Counted from the stretch's first letter, positions 1 to 6,519 are shown. The stretch: DNA of 8,599 nucleotides from an uncultured Gemella sp. (GCA_945869755.1 CAMBPW010000038.1:1-8599); one strand, 5' to 3'. Translations and numbers: made by a program. The notes: generated by a model not told the origin, from the sequence alone.

Positions 1-238
1 ATTCTTTACTTTCATTTTTAAGACTAGTTTTATTTTGTGAAATAGAATAATAACACCTAGAAAAAAATACTAAAAAGATTAATATAAAAATAAAAATCTC
101 TTTAGTATTTATTAGTTGCCTATTCAAAAATAATAGTATAAAAAACAATATTATTAAAATAGATGCAAATATAGTATTGAATTGTAACAATATTGATATT
201 AATGCAACTAATGATAATAATAATAATAAAGTTTTCAT
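1..238 (-). CDS. comEC: ComEC/Rec2-type DNA uptake channel, N-terminal part (cut by window edge)
   Basis: An open frame starts with ATG at 238-236 and runs without a stop through the left edge (79 full codons). The start is set by a strong GGAGGAG Shine-Dalgarno at 244-250, 5 bases upstream. The spacer contains the comEB stop codon, so translation is probably coupled. The visible part is almost entirely hydrophobic: Leu/Ile/Phe-rich stretches at about residues 3-20, 22-40 and 46-60 suggest three membrane helices, then a polar segment begins. In the family, ComEC forms the inner-membrane channel that carries single-stranded DNA into the cell during transformation. Identity rests mainly on position as third gene after comEA and comEB, the order known from Bacillus, plus the membrane character. 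The diagnostic competence domain and any metallo-beta-lactamase domain lie outside the window. Confidence 0.8.
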   Translation of the reverse strand, partial: MKTLLLLLSLVALISILLQFNTIFASILIILFFILLFLNRQLINTKEIFIFILIFLVFFSRCYYSISQNKTSLKNESKE

Positions 239-240
239 AT

Positions 241-702
241 TTACTCCTCCAACAAATGATTAACTATAGAATTAACATCATAATTTATTTTTCTAACTAT
301 AACTTCAGACTTTTCCAATAATTCCATTGCATATTCATTATTTTTATAATCATATGCATAACATACTTCTTTAATCCCTGACTGAATAATTGATTTTGTG
401 CAATTTAAACATGGAAAATGTGTTACATAAATCGTAGAATTTTCGGTAGATACTCCAAATTTAGAACATTGTAAAATCGCATTAATTTCCGCATGTATAG
501 TTCGTACGCAATGATTATCAATAACTTTACATCCACAATCAATACAATGTTCATCTCCTTTTATAGATCCATTATAACCACCTGCAATTATTCTTTTATC
601 TCTAACTATTGTAGCACCTACTTTTAATCTTGTACAAGTTGAACGTAAAGAAAGTAAGTGGCTTTGTGCCATAAAATATTCATCCCAACTAATTCTTTTC
701 AT
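241..702 (-). CDS. comEB: ComEB, dCMP deaminase-family protein of the competence operon
   Basis: A 153-residue cytidine/deoxycytidylate deaminase-family protein. In the family the enzyme converts dCMP to dUMP for dTMP synthesis, using a catalytic zinc. The catalytic zinc site is complete: His70-Ala-Glu72 in TIHAEINA and Cys98/Cys101 in PCLNC. A Cys/His-rich stretch at residues 52-65, with Cys23, fits the second structural zinc site of dCMP deaminases. The N-terminus (KRISWDEYFMAQSHLL) closely resembles Bacillus ComEB from its first residues, which supports the ATG start at 702. The protein is somewhat shorter than the Bacillus one at its C-terminus. It lies between comEA (11-base gap) and comEC (2-base gap). 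The nearest Shine-Dalgarno-like GAGG lies 16 bases before the ATG, too far to be good, so initiation may depend on coupling to comEA. Bacillus ComEB is known to be dispensable for DNA uptake as an enzyme, so a metabolic role is likely. Confidence 0.95.
   Translation of the reverse strand: MKRISWDEYFMAQSHLLSLRSTCTRLKVGATIVRDKRIIAGGYNGSIKGDEHCIDCGCKVIDNHCVRTIHAEINAILQCSKFGVSTENSTIYVTHFPCLNCTKSIIQSGIKEVCYAYDYKNNEYAMELLEKSEVIVRKINYDVNSIVNHLLEE
244..250 (-). promoter_or_regulatory. Shine-Dalgarno of comEC inside the end of comEB
   Basis: GGAGGAG on the minus strand, 5 bases from the comEC ATG at 238. It lies in the last codons of comEB and straddles the gene junction. It is the strongest ribosome binding site of the operon and decides the comEC start. 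Confidence 0.8.
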
Positions 703-713
703 AAATATTGTTT

Positions 714-1334
714 TTAAACCTCAATTTCATCTTTTATTTTCTCAAATGTTCCTTTTCCAATTCCTTTTACTTTTGTTATATCTTCTTTTTTCTTAAAGGT
801 ATCAACATTTTCTCTATAATCAATTATAGCTTTTGCCTTCGTTTCACCAATCCCTGAAATTTTCATTAATTCTTCTTTATTTGCTAAATTAATATTAATT
901 ACTTTTTTATTACTTTCAGATTTAATTTCATTAGAAATCACAGTATCTCCTATTTTAGGAATAATTATCATCATTTGATCTCGTACTTTTTGACTTAAAT
1001 TTATTTGTGAAGTATCCGCATTTTCTTCAAGACCACCTGCAATATCTATTAAATCTTTTATTCTTTTTTCTTCTGAAAGTTCGTAAACTCCAGGTTTTTT
1101 AACTGCACCTTTTATATCTACAAATACTAATTTTTTATTTTCTACAGTATTTTCCTTTTGAACATTATTTTGAGATGATTCATATTGTTCTAAGTTATAA
1201 TTATTAGTATTAGACTTATTATTAATATAAGACAAAATAAGACAGATAATTAATATACTTGTTAGTAAAGCAAATAAAATAGTTTTTACATTTTGTTTGA
1301 AAAATACTATTATTTCTTCTTTATTAAATTTCAT
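714..1334 (-). CDS. comEA: ComEA, membrane-anchored double-stranded DNA receptor for transformation
   Basis: A 206-residue protein from the ATG at 1334. It has a short cytoplasmic N-terminus, one membrane helix at about residues 18-37, an Asn/Ser/Gln/Glu-rich linker to about 66, an SLBB domain at about 69-130 (FVDIKGAVKKPGVYEL) and a C-terminal helix-hairpin-helix pair at about 146-206. The HhH glycine turns SGIGETKA and KGIGKGT are intact; these contact the DNA backbone in ComEA proteins. The known role is to bind incoming DNA outside the membrane and pass it to ComEC. A GTG at 1343, nine bases further out, is in frame, but it is part of the AGGTGAG Shine-Dalgarno of the ATG, so the shorter start is preferred. 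This is the first gene of comEA-comEB-comEC, behind a consensus promoter at 1364-1393. Length and domain order are normal for the family. Confidence 0.96.
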   Translation of the reverse strand: MKFNKEEIIVFFKQNVKTILFALLTSILIICLILSYINNKSNTNNYNLEQYESSQNNVQKENTVENKKLVFVDIKGAVKKPGVYELSEEKRIKDLIDIAGGLEENADTSQINLSQKVRDQMMIIIPKIGDTVISNEIKSESNKKVININLANKEELMKISGIGETKAKAIIDYRENVDTFKKKEDITKVKGIGKGTFEKIKDEIEV

Positions 1335-1338
1335 AATA

Positions 1339-1345
1339 CTCACCT
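1339..1345 (-). promoter_or_regulatory. Shine-Dalgarno of comEA that decides its start
   Basis: AGGTGAG on the minus strand, 4 bases before the ATG at 1334. Its central GTG (1343-1341) is the upstream in-frame alternative start. Used as a start, that GTG would have no Shine-Dalgarno of its own, so it is taken as part of the ribosome binding site. Confidence 0.75.
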
Positions 1346-1363
1346 ACATACCTTATTACAATC

Positions 1364-1393
1364 ATTATAATACAGTAGCCTATTTAATGTCAA
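1364..1393 (-). promoter_or_regulatory. Consensus sigma-A promoter of the comE operon
   Basis: On the minus strand a perfect TTGACA (1393-1388) is followed after 18 bases by a perfect TATAAT (1369-1364). It lies 30 bases before the comEA ATG, giving a leader of roughly 20-25 bases. A/T tracts upstream of the -35 could act as an UP element. I see no AAAA-N5-TTTT ComK-box pair and no TACGAATA CIN box next to it. Confidence 0.8.
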
Positions 1394-1409
1394 AATATTT
1401 TATAAATAT

Positions 1410-1443
1410 TTTACTTCTAACTTTTTTTTATTTATGATAAAAT
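1410..1443 (+). promoter_or_regulatory. Probable sigma-A promoter of the nifS-mnmA operon
   Basis: TTTACT (1410-1415) and TATGAT (1433-1438) are separated by 17 bases and match the sigma-A consensus at 4/6 and 5/6. An overlapping extended -10, TGATAAAAT (1435-1443), and another TATGAT at 1446-1451 are alternatives, so the exact -10 is uncertain. The start codon is at 1473. The -35 lies 16 bases from the -35 of the divergent comEA promoter. Confidence 0.55.
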
Positions 1444-1461
1444 GATATGATAAGTTATTAC

Positions 1462-1468
1462 GAGGTGA
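1462..1468 (+). promoter_or_regulatory. Shine-Dalgarno supporting the GTG start of the cysteine desulfurase
   Basis: GAGGTGA lies 4 bases before the GTG at 1473. No in-frame ATG with a better site is nearby, and the protein begins right at the conserved IYLDYAAT motif of the family, so the GTG start is accepted. Confidence 0.7.
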
Positions 1469-1472
1469 AATT

Positions 1473-2594
1473 GTGAATAATATATATTTAGATTACGCTG
1501 CAACATCAATAAAACATTTTGATATTTTTAAAGATGTAATAAATGAATTAGAAAATATTTATGCTAATCCTAGTAGTTCTCACTCACTAGGAAGAAAAAA
1601 TAACATATTATTAAAAAATGCAAGAAAAAATATCGCAAAATCATTAAATGCAATAGAAGATGAAATAATATTCACTTCTGGAGGAACAGAAGCAAATAAC
1701 ATGGTTTTTAATCATATTGAAAATAGTTTTTCTAGCGGAGAAATAATAATTTCAAATATTGAGCATCCTTCTATAATAAATTGTGCTGAAAAGTTGGAAA
1801 GCAAAGGTTTTAAAATTATAAAATTAAATGTTGACAGTTCGGGAATTATAAATATTAATGAGCTAGAAAAAAAAATTACAACAAATACAATTTTAATTTC
1901 AGTAATGTATGCTAACAATGAAACAGGAATAATTCAACCTATAAAAGAAATATCAACTATTGCTAAAAAATATAATATATTAATTCATAGCGACATAGTT
2001 CAAGCATACTGTAAAATCCCAATTAATTTGAAAGAATTAAATATTGATTTTGCTTCTGTTTCTGCCCATAAAATAGGTGCTACAAATAATTTTGGATTCC
2101 TATATACAAAATCAAGAAATATAAAACCATTAATTATCGGTGGAGGTCAAGAACAAGGTCTTAGATCTGGAACAAGTGATATTTTCGGAGCTTTGGTGTT
2201 ATCTAAATGTGTAGATAAAACACTTAACAATATTGAATATTTAAAAAATATAAAAAATTATTTTTTAGAAAAATTAATTGAAAGCAACATTGAATTTGAA
2301 ATTAATGGAAATTTAGAAAAATCTTTACCTAATATCTTGAATATATACTTTAAAAATATAGAAAGTCAAAGATTAATAACATATTTAGATATTAACGATA
2401 TATATATATCTGGTGGTTCTGCTTGTAGTTCTGGAATAATTATTGGTAGCAAAATAATTACAGCTATGTACGATAAAAATAGAGCTAAAAACTCTGTACG
2501 TTTTAGCATAGGATTTAATACTACAAAAGAAATGATTGATATTGTTATAAATAATATAAAAAAACTAGAAGATAAACTGTTAGAAAGGAGATAA
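1473..2594 (+). CDS. Cysteine desulfurase, NifS/IscS/YrvO class, sulfur donor for tRNA thiolation
   Basis: A 373-residue PLP-dependent class V aminotransferase-fold enzyme. It removes sulfur from L-cysteine to give alanine and an enzyme persulfide. Visible landmarks are the N-terminal IYLDYAATS, SGGTEANN (69-76), His98 in EHPS, Asp174 and Gln177 in HSDIVQA, the PLP-binding Lys200 in SAHK, Arg231 in LRSGT, and persulfide Cys318 in SGGSACSSG. Length is normal for group I desulfurases. The gene is followed after 3 bases by mnmA. The same pairing is known in Bacillus (yrvO-trmU), where the desulfurase feeds sulfur to MnmA, so a dedicated role in tRNA 2-thiouridine synthesis is inferred. The loop after Lys200 reads IGATNNFGFLY instead of the usual G-P-K/R-G-x-G pattern. 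A wider role in Fe-S assembly cannot be excluded. No CymR-like regulator precedes it; the upstream neighbour is the divergent comE operon. Confidence 0.95.
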   Translation: MNNIYLDYAATSIKHFDIFKDVINELENIYANPSSSHSLGRKNNILLKNARKNIAKSLNAIEDEIIFTSGGTEANNMVFNHIENSFSSGEIIISNIEHPSIINCAEKLESKGFKIIKLNVDSSGIININELEKKITTNTILISVMYANNETGIIQPIKEISTIAKKYNILIHSDIVQAYCKIPINLKELNIDFASVSAHKIGATNNFGFLYTKSRNIKPLIIGGGQEQGLRSGTSDIFGALVLSKCVDKTLNNIEYLKNIKNYFLEKLIESNIEFEINGNLEKSLPNILNIYFKNIESQRLITYLDINDIYISGGSACSSGIIIGSKIITAMYDKNRAKNSVRFSIGFNTTKEMIDIVINNIKKLEDKLLERR

Positions 2595-2597
2595 TCA

Positions 2598-3707
2598 ATG
2601 AACAAAAAAAGAGTAGTTGTTGGTATGAGCGGTGGGGTAGATTCATCAGTATCTGCATATTTATTAAAAAAACAAGGATTTGAAGTAATAGGAGTTTTTA
2701 TGAAGAATTGGGAAGAAAAAGATGATACAGGTAATTGTATAGCAGAAAAAGACTATGAAGATGTTGTTAAAGTTTGTGAACAATTGGATATTCCATACTA
2801 TTCAATTAATTTTGAAAAAGAATATTGGGATAAAGTTTTTACATACTTTTTAGATGAATATAAAAAGGGAAGAACACCTAATCCTGATATTATGTGTAAT
2901 AAAGAAATTAAATTTAAAGTATTTTTAGAATACGCTTATGACTTAGGAGCTGATTTTGTTGCTACTGGTCATTACGCTAGAATAAAAGAAATCAATGGAG
3001 AAAAATTATTATTGCGTGGCATTGATAATAATAAAGATCAAACATATTTTTTAAGTCAACTATCTCAAAATCAATTAAAAAACATTTTGTTTCCTATTGG
3101 AGAACTAAAAAAATCTGAAGTTAGAAAAATTGCTGAAGAAGCAAATTTATATACTGCAAAGAAAAAAGATTCTACTGGAATTTGTTTTATCGGAGAAAAA
3201 AATTTCCGTGAATTTTTAAGTAAATTTTTACCTGCTAAAAAAGGTAAAATGATTGATTTAGAAGGTAATATTCGCGGAGAACATCACGGTCTTATGTATT
3301 ATACTATTGGACAACGTCATGGTCTAGGCATCGGTGGTACTAAAGATACTGATGGTGATGCTTGGTTTGTTTCTGGAAAAGATTTAGAAAAAAATATTTT
3401 ATACGTATGTCAAGGATTTCATAATGAAAATTTATATTCTGATAGTCTAATTGCTAGTTCACTTTCATTTACTACAAATAGTAATTTAGGAAAAATTTTT
3501 GAATGTACTGCAAAGTTTAGATATAGACAAGAAGACAGTAAAGTTAAAGTAGAAATAATTGATAATGATAAAGTAAAAGTTTCTTATTTAGAACCAGTTA
3601 GAGCTGTTACTCCTGGACAAGCAGTAGTGTTTTATAACGATGAAATTTGTTTAGGTGGAGCAATAATTGACGAAGTATATAAAAATGAAGTAAAGTTAAA
3701 ACTTTAA
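2598..3707 (+). CDS. mnmA: MnmA, tRNA-uridine 2-sulfurtransferase
   Basis: A 369-residue enzyme, full length for the family (also called TrmU). It adenylates U34 of the Lys, Glu and Gln tRNAs and replaces the 2-oxygen with sulfur, giving s2U34 in the cytoplasm. The PP-loop SGGVDSS is at residues 11-17, the catalytic Cys100 is in NPDIMCNKEIKF, ATGHYAR is at 122-128, and the second active Cys196 is in DSTGICFIGE. The central and C-terminal beta-barrel domains follow, with YTIGQRHGLGIGG (235-247) and AVTPGQAVVFY (336-346). The ATG has an AGGAG site 7 bases upstream, inside the last codons of the desulfurase gene, so the two are co-transcribed and probably translated together. A strong hairpin terminator begins 35 bases after the stop. 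All key residues are intact. Confidence 0.97.
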   Translation: MNKKRVVVGMSGGVDSSVSAYLLKKQGFEVIGVFMKNWEEKDDTGNCIAEKDYEDVVKVCEQLDIPYYSINFEKEYWDKVFTYFLDEYKKGRTPNPDIMCNKEIKFKVFLEYAYDLGADFVATGHYARIKEINGEKLLLRGIDNNKDQTYFLSQLSQNQLKNILFPIGELKKSEVRKIAEEANLYTAKKKDSTGICFIGEKNFREFLSKFLPAKKGKMIDLEGNIRGEHHGLMYYTIGQRHGLGIGGTKDTDGDAWFVSGKDLEKNILYVCQGFHNENLYSDSLIASSLSFTTNSNLGKIFECTAKFRYRQEDSKVKVEIIDNDKVKVSYLEPVRAVTPGQAVVFYNDEICLGGAIIDEVYKNEVKLKL

Positions 3708-3741
3708 ATTATAAACTAAAATATTGTTTATTTAATAAAAG

Positions 3742-3774
3742 AAACTGATATGTAATTAATCATATCAGTTTTTT
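3742..3774 (+). terminator. Rho-independent terminator after mnmA, possibly bidirectional
   Basis: A perfect 11-base-pair stem, AAACTGATATG (3742-3752) with CATATCAGTTT (3761-3771), encloses an 8-base loop and runs into TTTTTT (3769-3774). On the minus strand the same stem is followed by CTTTTATT, so it may also stop the convergent acetyltransferase transcript, about 100 bases past that gene's stop. Confidence 0.85.
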
Positions 3775-3875
3775 ATTATTATATAATTAATTTGATAACA
3801 AGAATAAATCCTAATTAAAGTGCTTCTTTAATATAATAACAAATAGAGTTCTTATTTTAAATAATTGTAATAATT

Positions 3876-4439
3876 CTATTTGATTATATAATTAAAATAT
3901 TCTTTAGACAATATTGTATAATTACTTTTATACTCTTTATTATTTATTTTATAAATATCATTTTTATATATTTTAAACCCACATTTTTCTTGAACTCTTC
4001 TAGATCTATTATTTTGTTCAAAATATGCTGCAAAAATATAATCATAGTTTAAGTCATTAAATAAATATCGACATACAACTTTAACAGCTTCTGCCATTAA
4101 ATTTCTACCCCAATAATCTTTACTTAGAACAAACCCAATCTCCACTATATTTTTATCTTTATAGTCTTGAAATAATGAAAAGTCTTCAATTTTATGTAAT
4201 CCAAAAGAACCAATTACTTTTTTTGAGGTTTTATGATACAAGGCAAAAACATTTTTTTCATTAATAAACATATCTAAAATATTTTTTGTTTCATCTATTG
4301 ATTTATGATAATTCCAGCCTGCAGATTCACCAACACCTTCAACTTTTGCATAACTATAAAAATCTTCCAAATCTCCTATTTCAAAAGGACGCAAAATAAA
4401 ATTTTCAGTTTCTAAAATTACATTACTAATATCTATCAT
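3876..4439 (-). CDS. GNAT-family N-acetyltransferase, RimJ/RimL-like
   Basis: A 187-residue single-domain acetyltransferase. It begins with the typical RimJ/RimL-type opening LETENFILRPFEIGDLEDF (residues 9-27). Motif A spans about 99-120 (VEIGFVLSKDYWGRNLMAEA), with the acetyl-CoA pyrophosphate loop around 106-116. Motif B follows with Asn143/Asn144 and RRVQEKCGF (147-155). The family transfers acetyl from acetyl-CoA to amino groups of proteins, antibiotics or small molecules, and the substrate cannot be read from the sequence. It has no signal peptide or membrane segment and is cytoplasmic. The ATG has AAGGAG 7 bases upstream, and the gene starts 15 bases after the gatD stop, so it is probably the last gene of the murT-gatD unit. 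The context allows, but does not prove, a cell-envelope role. The stop codon lies inside a weak hairpin at 3841-3881. Confidence 0.85.
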   Translation of the reverse strand: MIDISNVILETENFILRPFEIGDLEDFYSYAKVEGVGESAGWNYHKSIDETKNILDMFINEKNVFALYHKTSKKVIGSFGLHKIEDFSLFQDYKDKNIVEIGFVLSKDYWGRNLMAEAVKVVCRYLFNDLNYDYIFAAYFEQNNRSRRVQEKCGFKIYKNDIYKINNKEYKSNYTILSKEYFNYIIK

Positions 4440-4454
4440 AATATTTCTCCTTAA

Positions 4455-5183
4455 TTATTTCAATGTTGCTCTCAATTTGTCTGCCATATATTTATTTGCA
4501 GTAAATTCTATATCATCATTAATATTAGAAAAATCTACAGAACCATATTTGTTTTCTAAAGCAGCCTTTATTAAATAATCAGCAATCTTTGGATTTTTAG
4601 GTAATATAGGACCATGTAAATATGTACCTATTAAATTGTTATAAAGCAATCCTTCTTTTTTATCATCATCATTATTGCCATACCCTATTATTACATTCCC
4701 TAAAGTTTCATAATTATGATATGTACGTCCACCATGATTTTCAAAACCGACAATATCTCCAAATTTATCAGACTCAACTAATATATTTCCTATTAATCTC
4801 GGTTTACTATTAATAGATTCAGTATAAAAATCAAGAATATTTAGTCCTGCTAACTTTTCTCCGTCTGCCGTTTTATAATACTCACCAAGAAATTGATATC
4901 CACCACATATAGTTAATGCCGGAGCTCCATTATCAATAGCAGATTTAAATTCATTTTTTATTTTTGAAAATTGTTCCGTAGCTATAGCTTGCTCCCTATC
5001 AGATCCACCACCGATAAAAAACATATCACAATCTGATAATTTTATTCCCGTTGTATTTGTAATATTTTCTATTTCTAAATTTATTCCACGCCATTCACAA
5101 CGTTTTTTCAAAGAAATAACATTACCTATATCTCCATATAAATTTAGTTTATCTGGCATAAAATGATATAATTTTAAATTCAT
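4455..5183 (-). CDS. gatD: GatD, glutaminase subunit of the lipid II isoglutaminyl synthase
   Basis: A 242-residue class I glutamine amidotransferase of the CobB/CobQ-like type, matching the usual GatD length of about 243. It hydrolyses glutamine and passes ammonia to MurT, which amidates the D-glutamate of lipid II to D-isoglutamine. Visible features are the N-terminal YGDIGN, the glycine loop FFIGGGSDREQ (55-65), nucleophile Cys93 in ALTICGGYQFLG, Arg129 in a position comparable to the substrate-binding Arg of streptococcal GatD, FENHGGRTYHN (147-157), and catalytic His190 in GTYLHGPILPKNP. It lies 8 bases after murT, and its AGGTGAG site overlaps the murT TAG stop with only a 3-base spacer to the ATG. 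This implies coupled translation and balanced subunit synthesis. The catalytic residues visible are intact. Confidence 0.96.
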   Translation of the reverse strand: MNLKLYHFMPDKLNLYGDIGNVISLKKRCEWRGINLEIENITNTTGIKLSDCDMFFIGGGSDREQAIATEQFSKIKNEFKSAIDNGAPALTICGGYQFLGEYYKTADGEKLAGLNILDFYTESINSKPRLIGNILVESDKFGDIVGFENHGGRTYHNYETLGNVIIGYGNNDDDKKEGLLYNNLIGTYLHGPILPKNPKIADYLIKAALENKYGSVDFSNINDDIEFTANKYMADKLRATLK

Positions 5184-5191
5184 AATCTCAC

Positions 5192-6502
5192 CTACTTGCT
5201 TTCTAATTCTTTTTGCGTTTCTACTAATGCTGTATAATTAGGTATAGCAATATTATAAGTTTCATTGAAAGTTTTTAATTTTTCTACAGCTTCTTTTATA
5301 TTTTCATTGACAATAATATTAACATCAATATCTGTATATTTTAAACGTAATGCTAATTCCTTTGCTCTCTTTCCTGAACAAACTATATTTTTTATATTTT
5401 GTTTTTTTAATATTTCAAAATCACTATCCCATATCCAAGAAATATCATATCCATCCGCACCATTATCATTTAACACTAGCAAATAATTTAATTTTATATT
5501 TTTATCCATACTATTTGCAATTGATAAGGATACATTCATTCCAGCTGGATTTTTCGCTAAGTTAAGTAATGTTACTTTTTCATCTTTATGTTTTATTGTC
5601 TGCATTCTGCCATTATTAGAAGTATAGCTACTTAACCCAGAAATTATATCACTTTTCGGTAAACCGATAGTAGCTAATGTCGCATATGCAGAAAGCATAT
5701 TATAAATATTAAAATCGCCTAATTGTGAAGTAGTAAACATCTCACTATCATTAATTGATAATGAAATTAAAGGATTAACTATTGCTTTAGTAACAGAATA
5801 ATTAACATCATGACGTTTAAATCCGCAATTTAAACAATTATAGTGTCCTAATTGACTATAATGTATATGTTCATAAGTTAGCTCATTATTACATTTAGGA
5901 CAAAATTTTGATTCTGTAATACCTGTATCTTGAAAACTATAAGCATTTTTATCAATACCAAAAAATATATTATTAACTCCATATTTTGATAATCTAGTAA
6001 CAAATGGATCATCACTATTTAAAATCAATTGAATATTTTTCCCATCTAGCTCTGTTCCTATAGTCTCTATAAGTGTGTCTATCTCTCCAAATCTATCTAT
6101 CTGATCACGAAAAAAATTATTAAAAACAAATTTAGTAGGAGTTACATATTGTAGAACTTTTTTAATAGAACCTTCATCTATTTCAATTATAGCAATCTTA
6201 CTATTTTTTTTAGATTGAATTGCAAAAGTAGAAATTATACCATCTAACATATTTGCGCCTTCAAAGTTATTAACTATTTCTACTCCTGAATTTTTTAAAG
6301 AATGCCCTATTAAATTTGATGTTGTAGTTTTTCCATTTGTTCCTGTTACAAAAACTATTTCTTCAAAATTTTTTGTTAAATCTTTTAAAATATTATTATT
6401 AAATTTTCTAATAATCTTACCAGGTAAATCTGTTCCTTTTTTACCTACCATTTTACTAGCAATTCTGATTAATTTTGCTAATAATTTATAAATAAACAAC
6501 AT
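5192..6502 (-). CDS. murT: MurT, Mur ligase-like ATP-dependent subunit of the lipid II isoglutaminyl synthase
   Basis: A 436-residue protein from the ATG at 6502. It has a short hydrophobic/basic N-terminus (LFIYKLLAKLIRI), then a Mur ligase central domain with P-loop VTGTNGKTTTSN at about 52-63 and NFFRDQIDRFGE at about 129-140. A four-cysteine zinc ribbon of the MurT type follows (Cys201, 204, 223, 226), and then a C-terminal domain with NLAKNPAGMN, NDNGADGYDISWIWDSD and IPNYTALVETQ. In structures of the complex, an Asp in this C-terminal domain completes the GatD Cys-His active site; the DxSWIWD motif is the likely place. MurT activates the D-Glu carboxylate with ATP. A TTG at 6508 is in frame but only 2 bases from the AAGGAG site, against 8 bases for the ATG, so the ATG is chosen. 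gatD follows 8 bases later. The gene follows the response regulator by 17 bases. Confidence 0.96.
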   Translation of the reverse strand: MLFIYKLLAKLIRIASKMVGKKGTDLPGKIIRKFNNNILKDLTKNFEEIVFVTGTNGKTTTSNLIGHSLKNSGVEIVNNFEGANMLDGIISTFAIQSKKNSKIAIIEIDEGSIKKVLQYVTPTKFVFNNFFRDQIDRFGEIDTLIETIGTELDGKNIQLILNSDDPFVTRLSKYGVNNIFFGIDKNAYSFQDTGITESKFCPKCNNELTYEHIHYSQLGHYNCLNCGFKRHDVNYSVTKAIVNPLISLSINDSEMFTTSQLGDFNIYNMLSAYATLATIGLPKSDIISGLSSYTSNNGRMQTIKHKDEKVTLLNLAKNPAGMNVSLSIANSMDKNIKLNYLLVLNDNGADGYDISWIWDSDFEILKKQNIKNIVCSGKRAKELALRLKYTDIDVNIIVNENIKEAVEKLKTFNETYNIAIPNYTALVETQKELESK

Positions 6503-6510
6503 GAACAATA

Positions 6511-6516
6511 CTCCTT
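6511..6516 (-). promoter_or_regulatory. Shine-Dalgarno of murT that decides its start
   Basis: AAGGAG on the minus strand, 8 bases before the ATG at 6502 and only 2 bases before the in-frame TTG at 6508. The spacing favours the ATG and removes two residues from the longest frame. Confidence 0.75.
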
Positions 6517-6519
6517 ATA

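Noticed and set aside
1335..1472. ComK-box or CIN-box in front of comEA
   Set aside because: I looked for AAAA-N5-TTTT pairs and TACGAATA. The A/T blocks present have a 2-base centre (AAAATATTTT) and do not match either element.
1712..1918. Open frame on the minus strand inside the cysteine desulfurase gene
   Set aside because: It lies wholly antisense to a clearly conserved gene, and its protein is a low-complexity hydrophobic shadow of AT-rich codons.
2366..2605. Open frame of 79 codons on the minus strand over the nifS-mnmA junction
   Set aside because: It is antisense to the persulfide-cysteine region of the desulfurase, has no recognisable domain, and its hydrophobicity reflects AT-rich antisense coding.
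3708..3875. Small gene or RNA in the convergent gap
   Set aside because: Only the terminator and weak A/T hairpins are visible. There is no open frame with a Shine-Dalgarno and no tRNA-like or riboswitch-like structure.
4622..4813. Open frame on the plus strand inside gatD
   Set aside because: It is antisense to conserved GatD motifs and encodes a Tyr/His/Leu-rich translation without family features.
5265..5565. Two overlapping plus-strand open frames inside murT
   Set aside because: Both are antisense to the conserved C-terminal MurT domain and overlap each other in different frames, which is typical of shadow frames.
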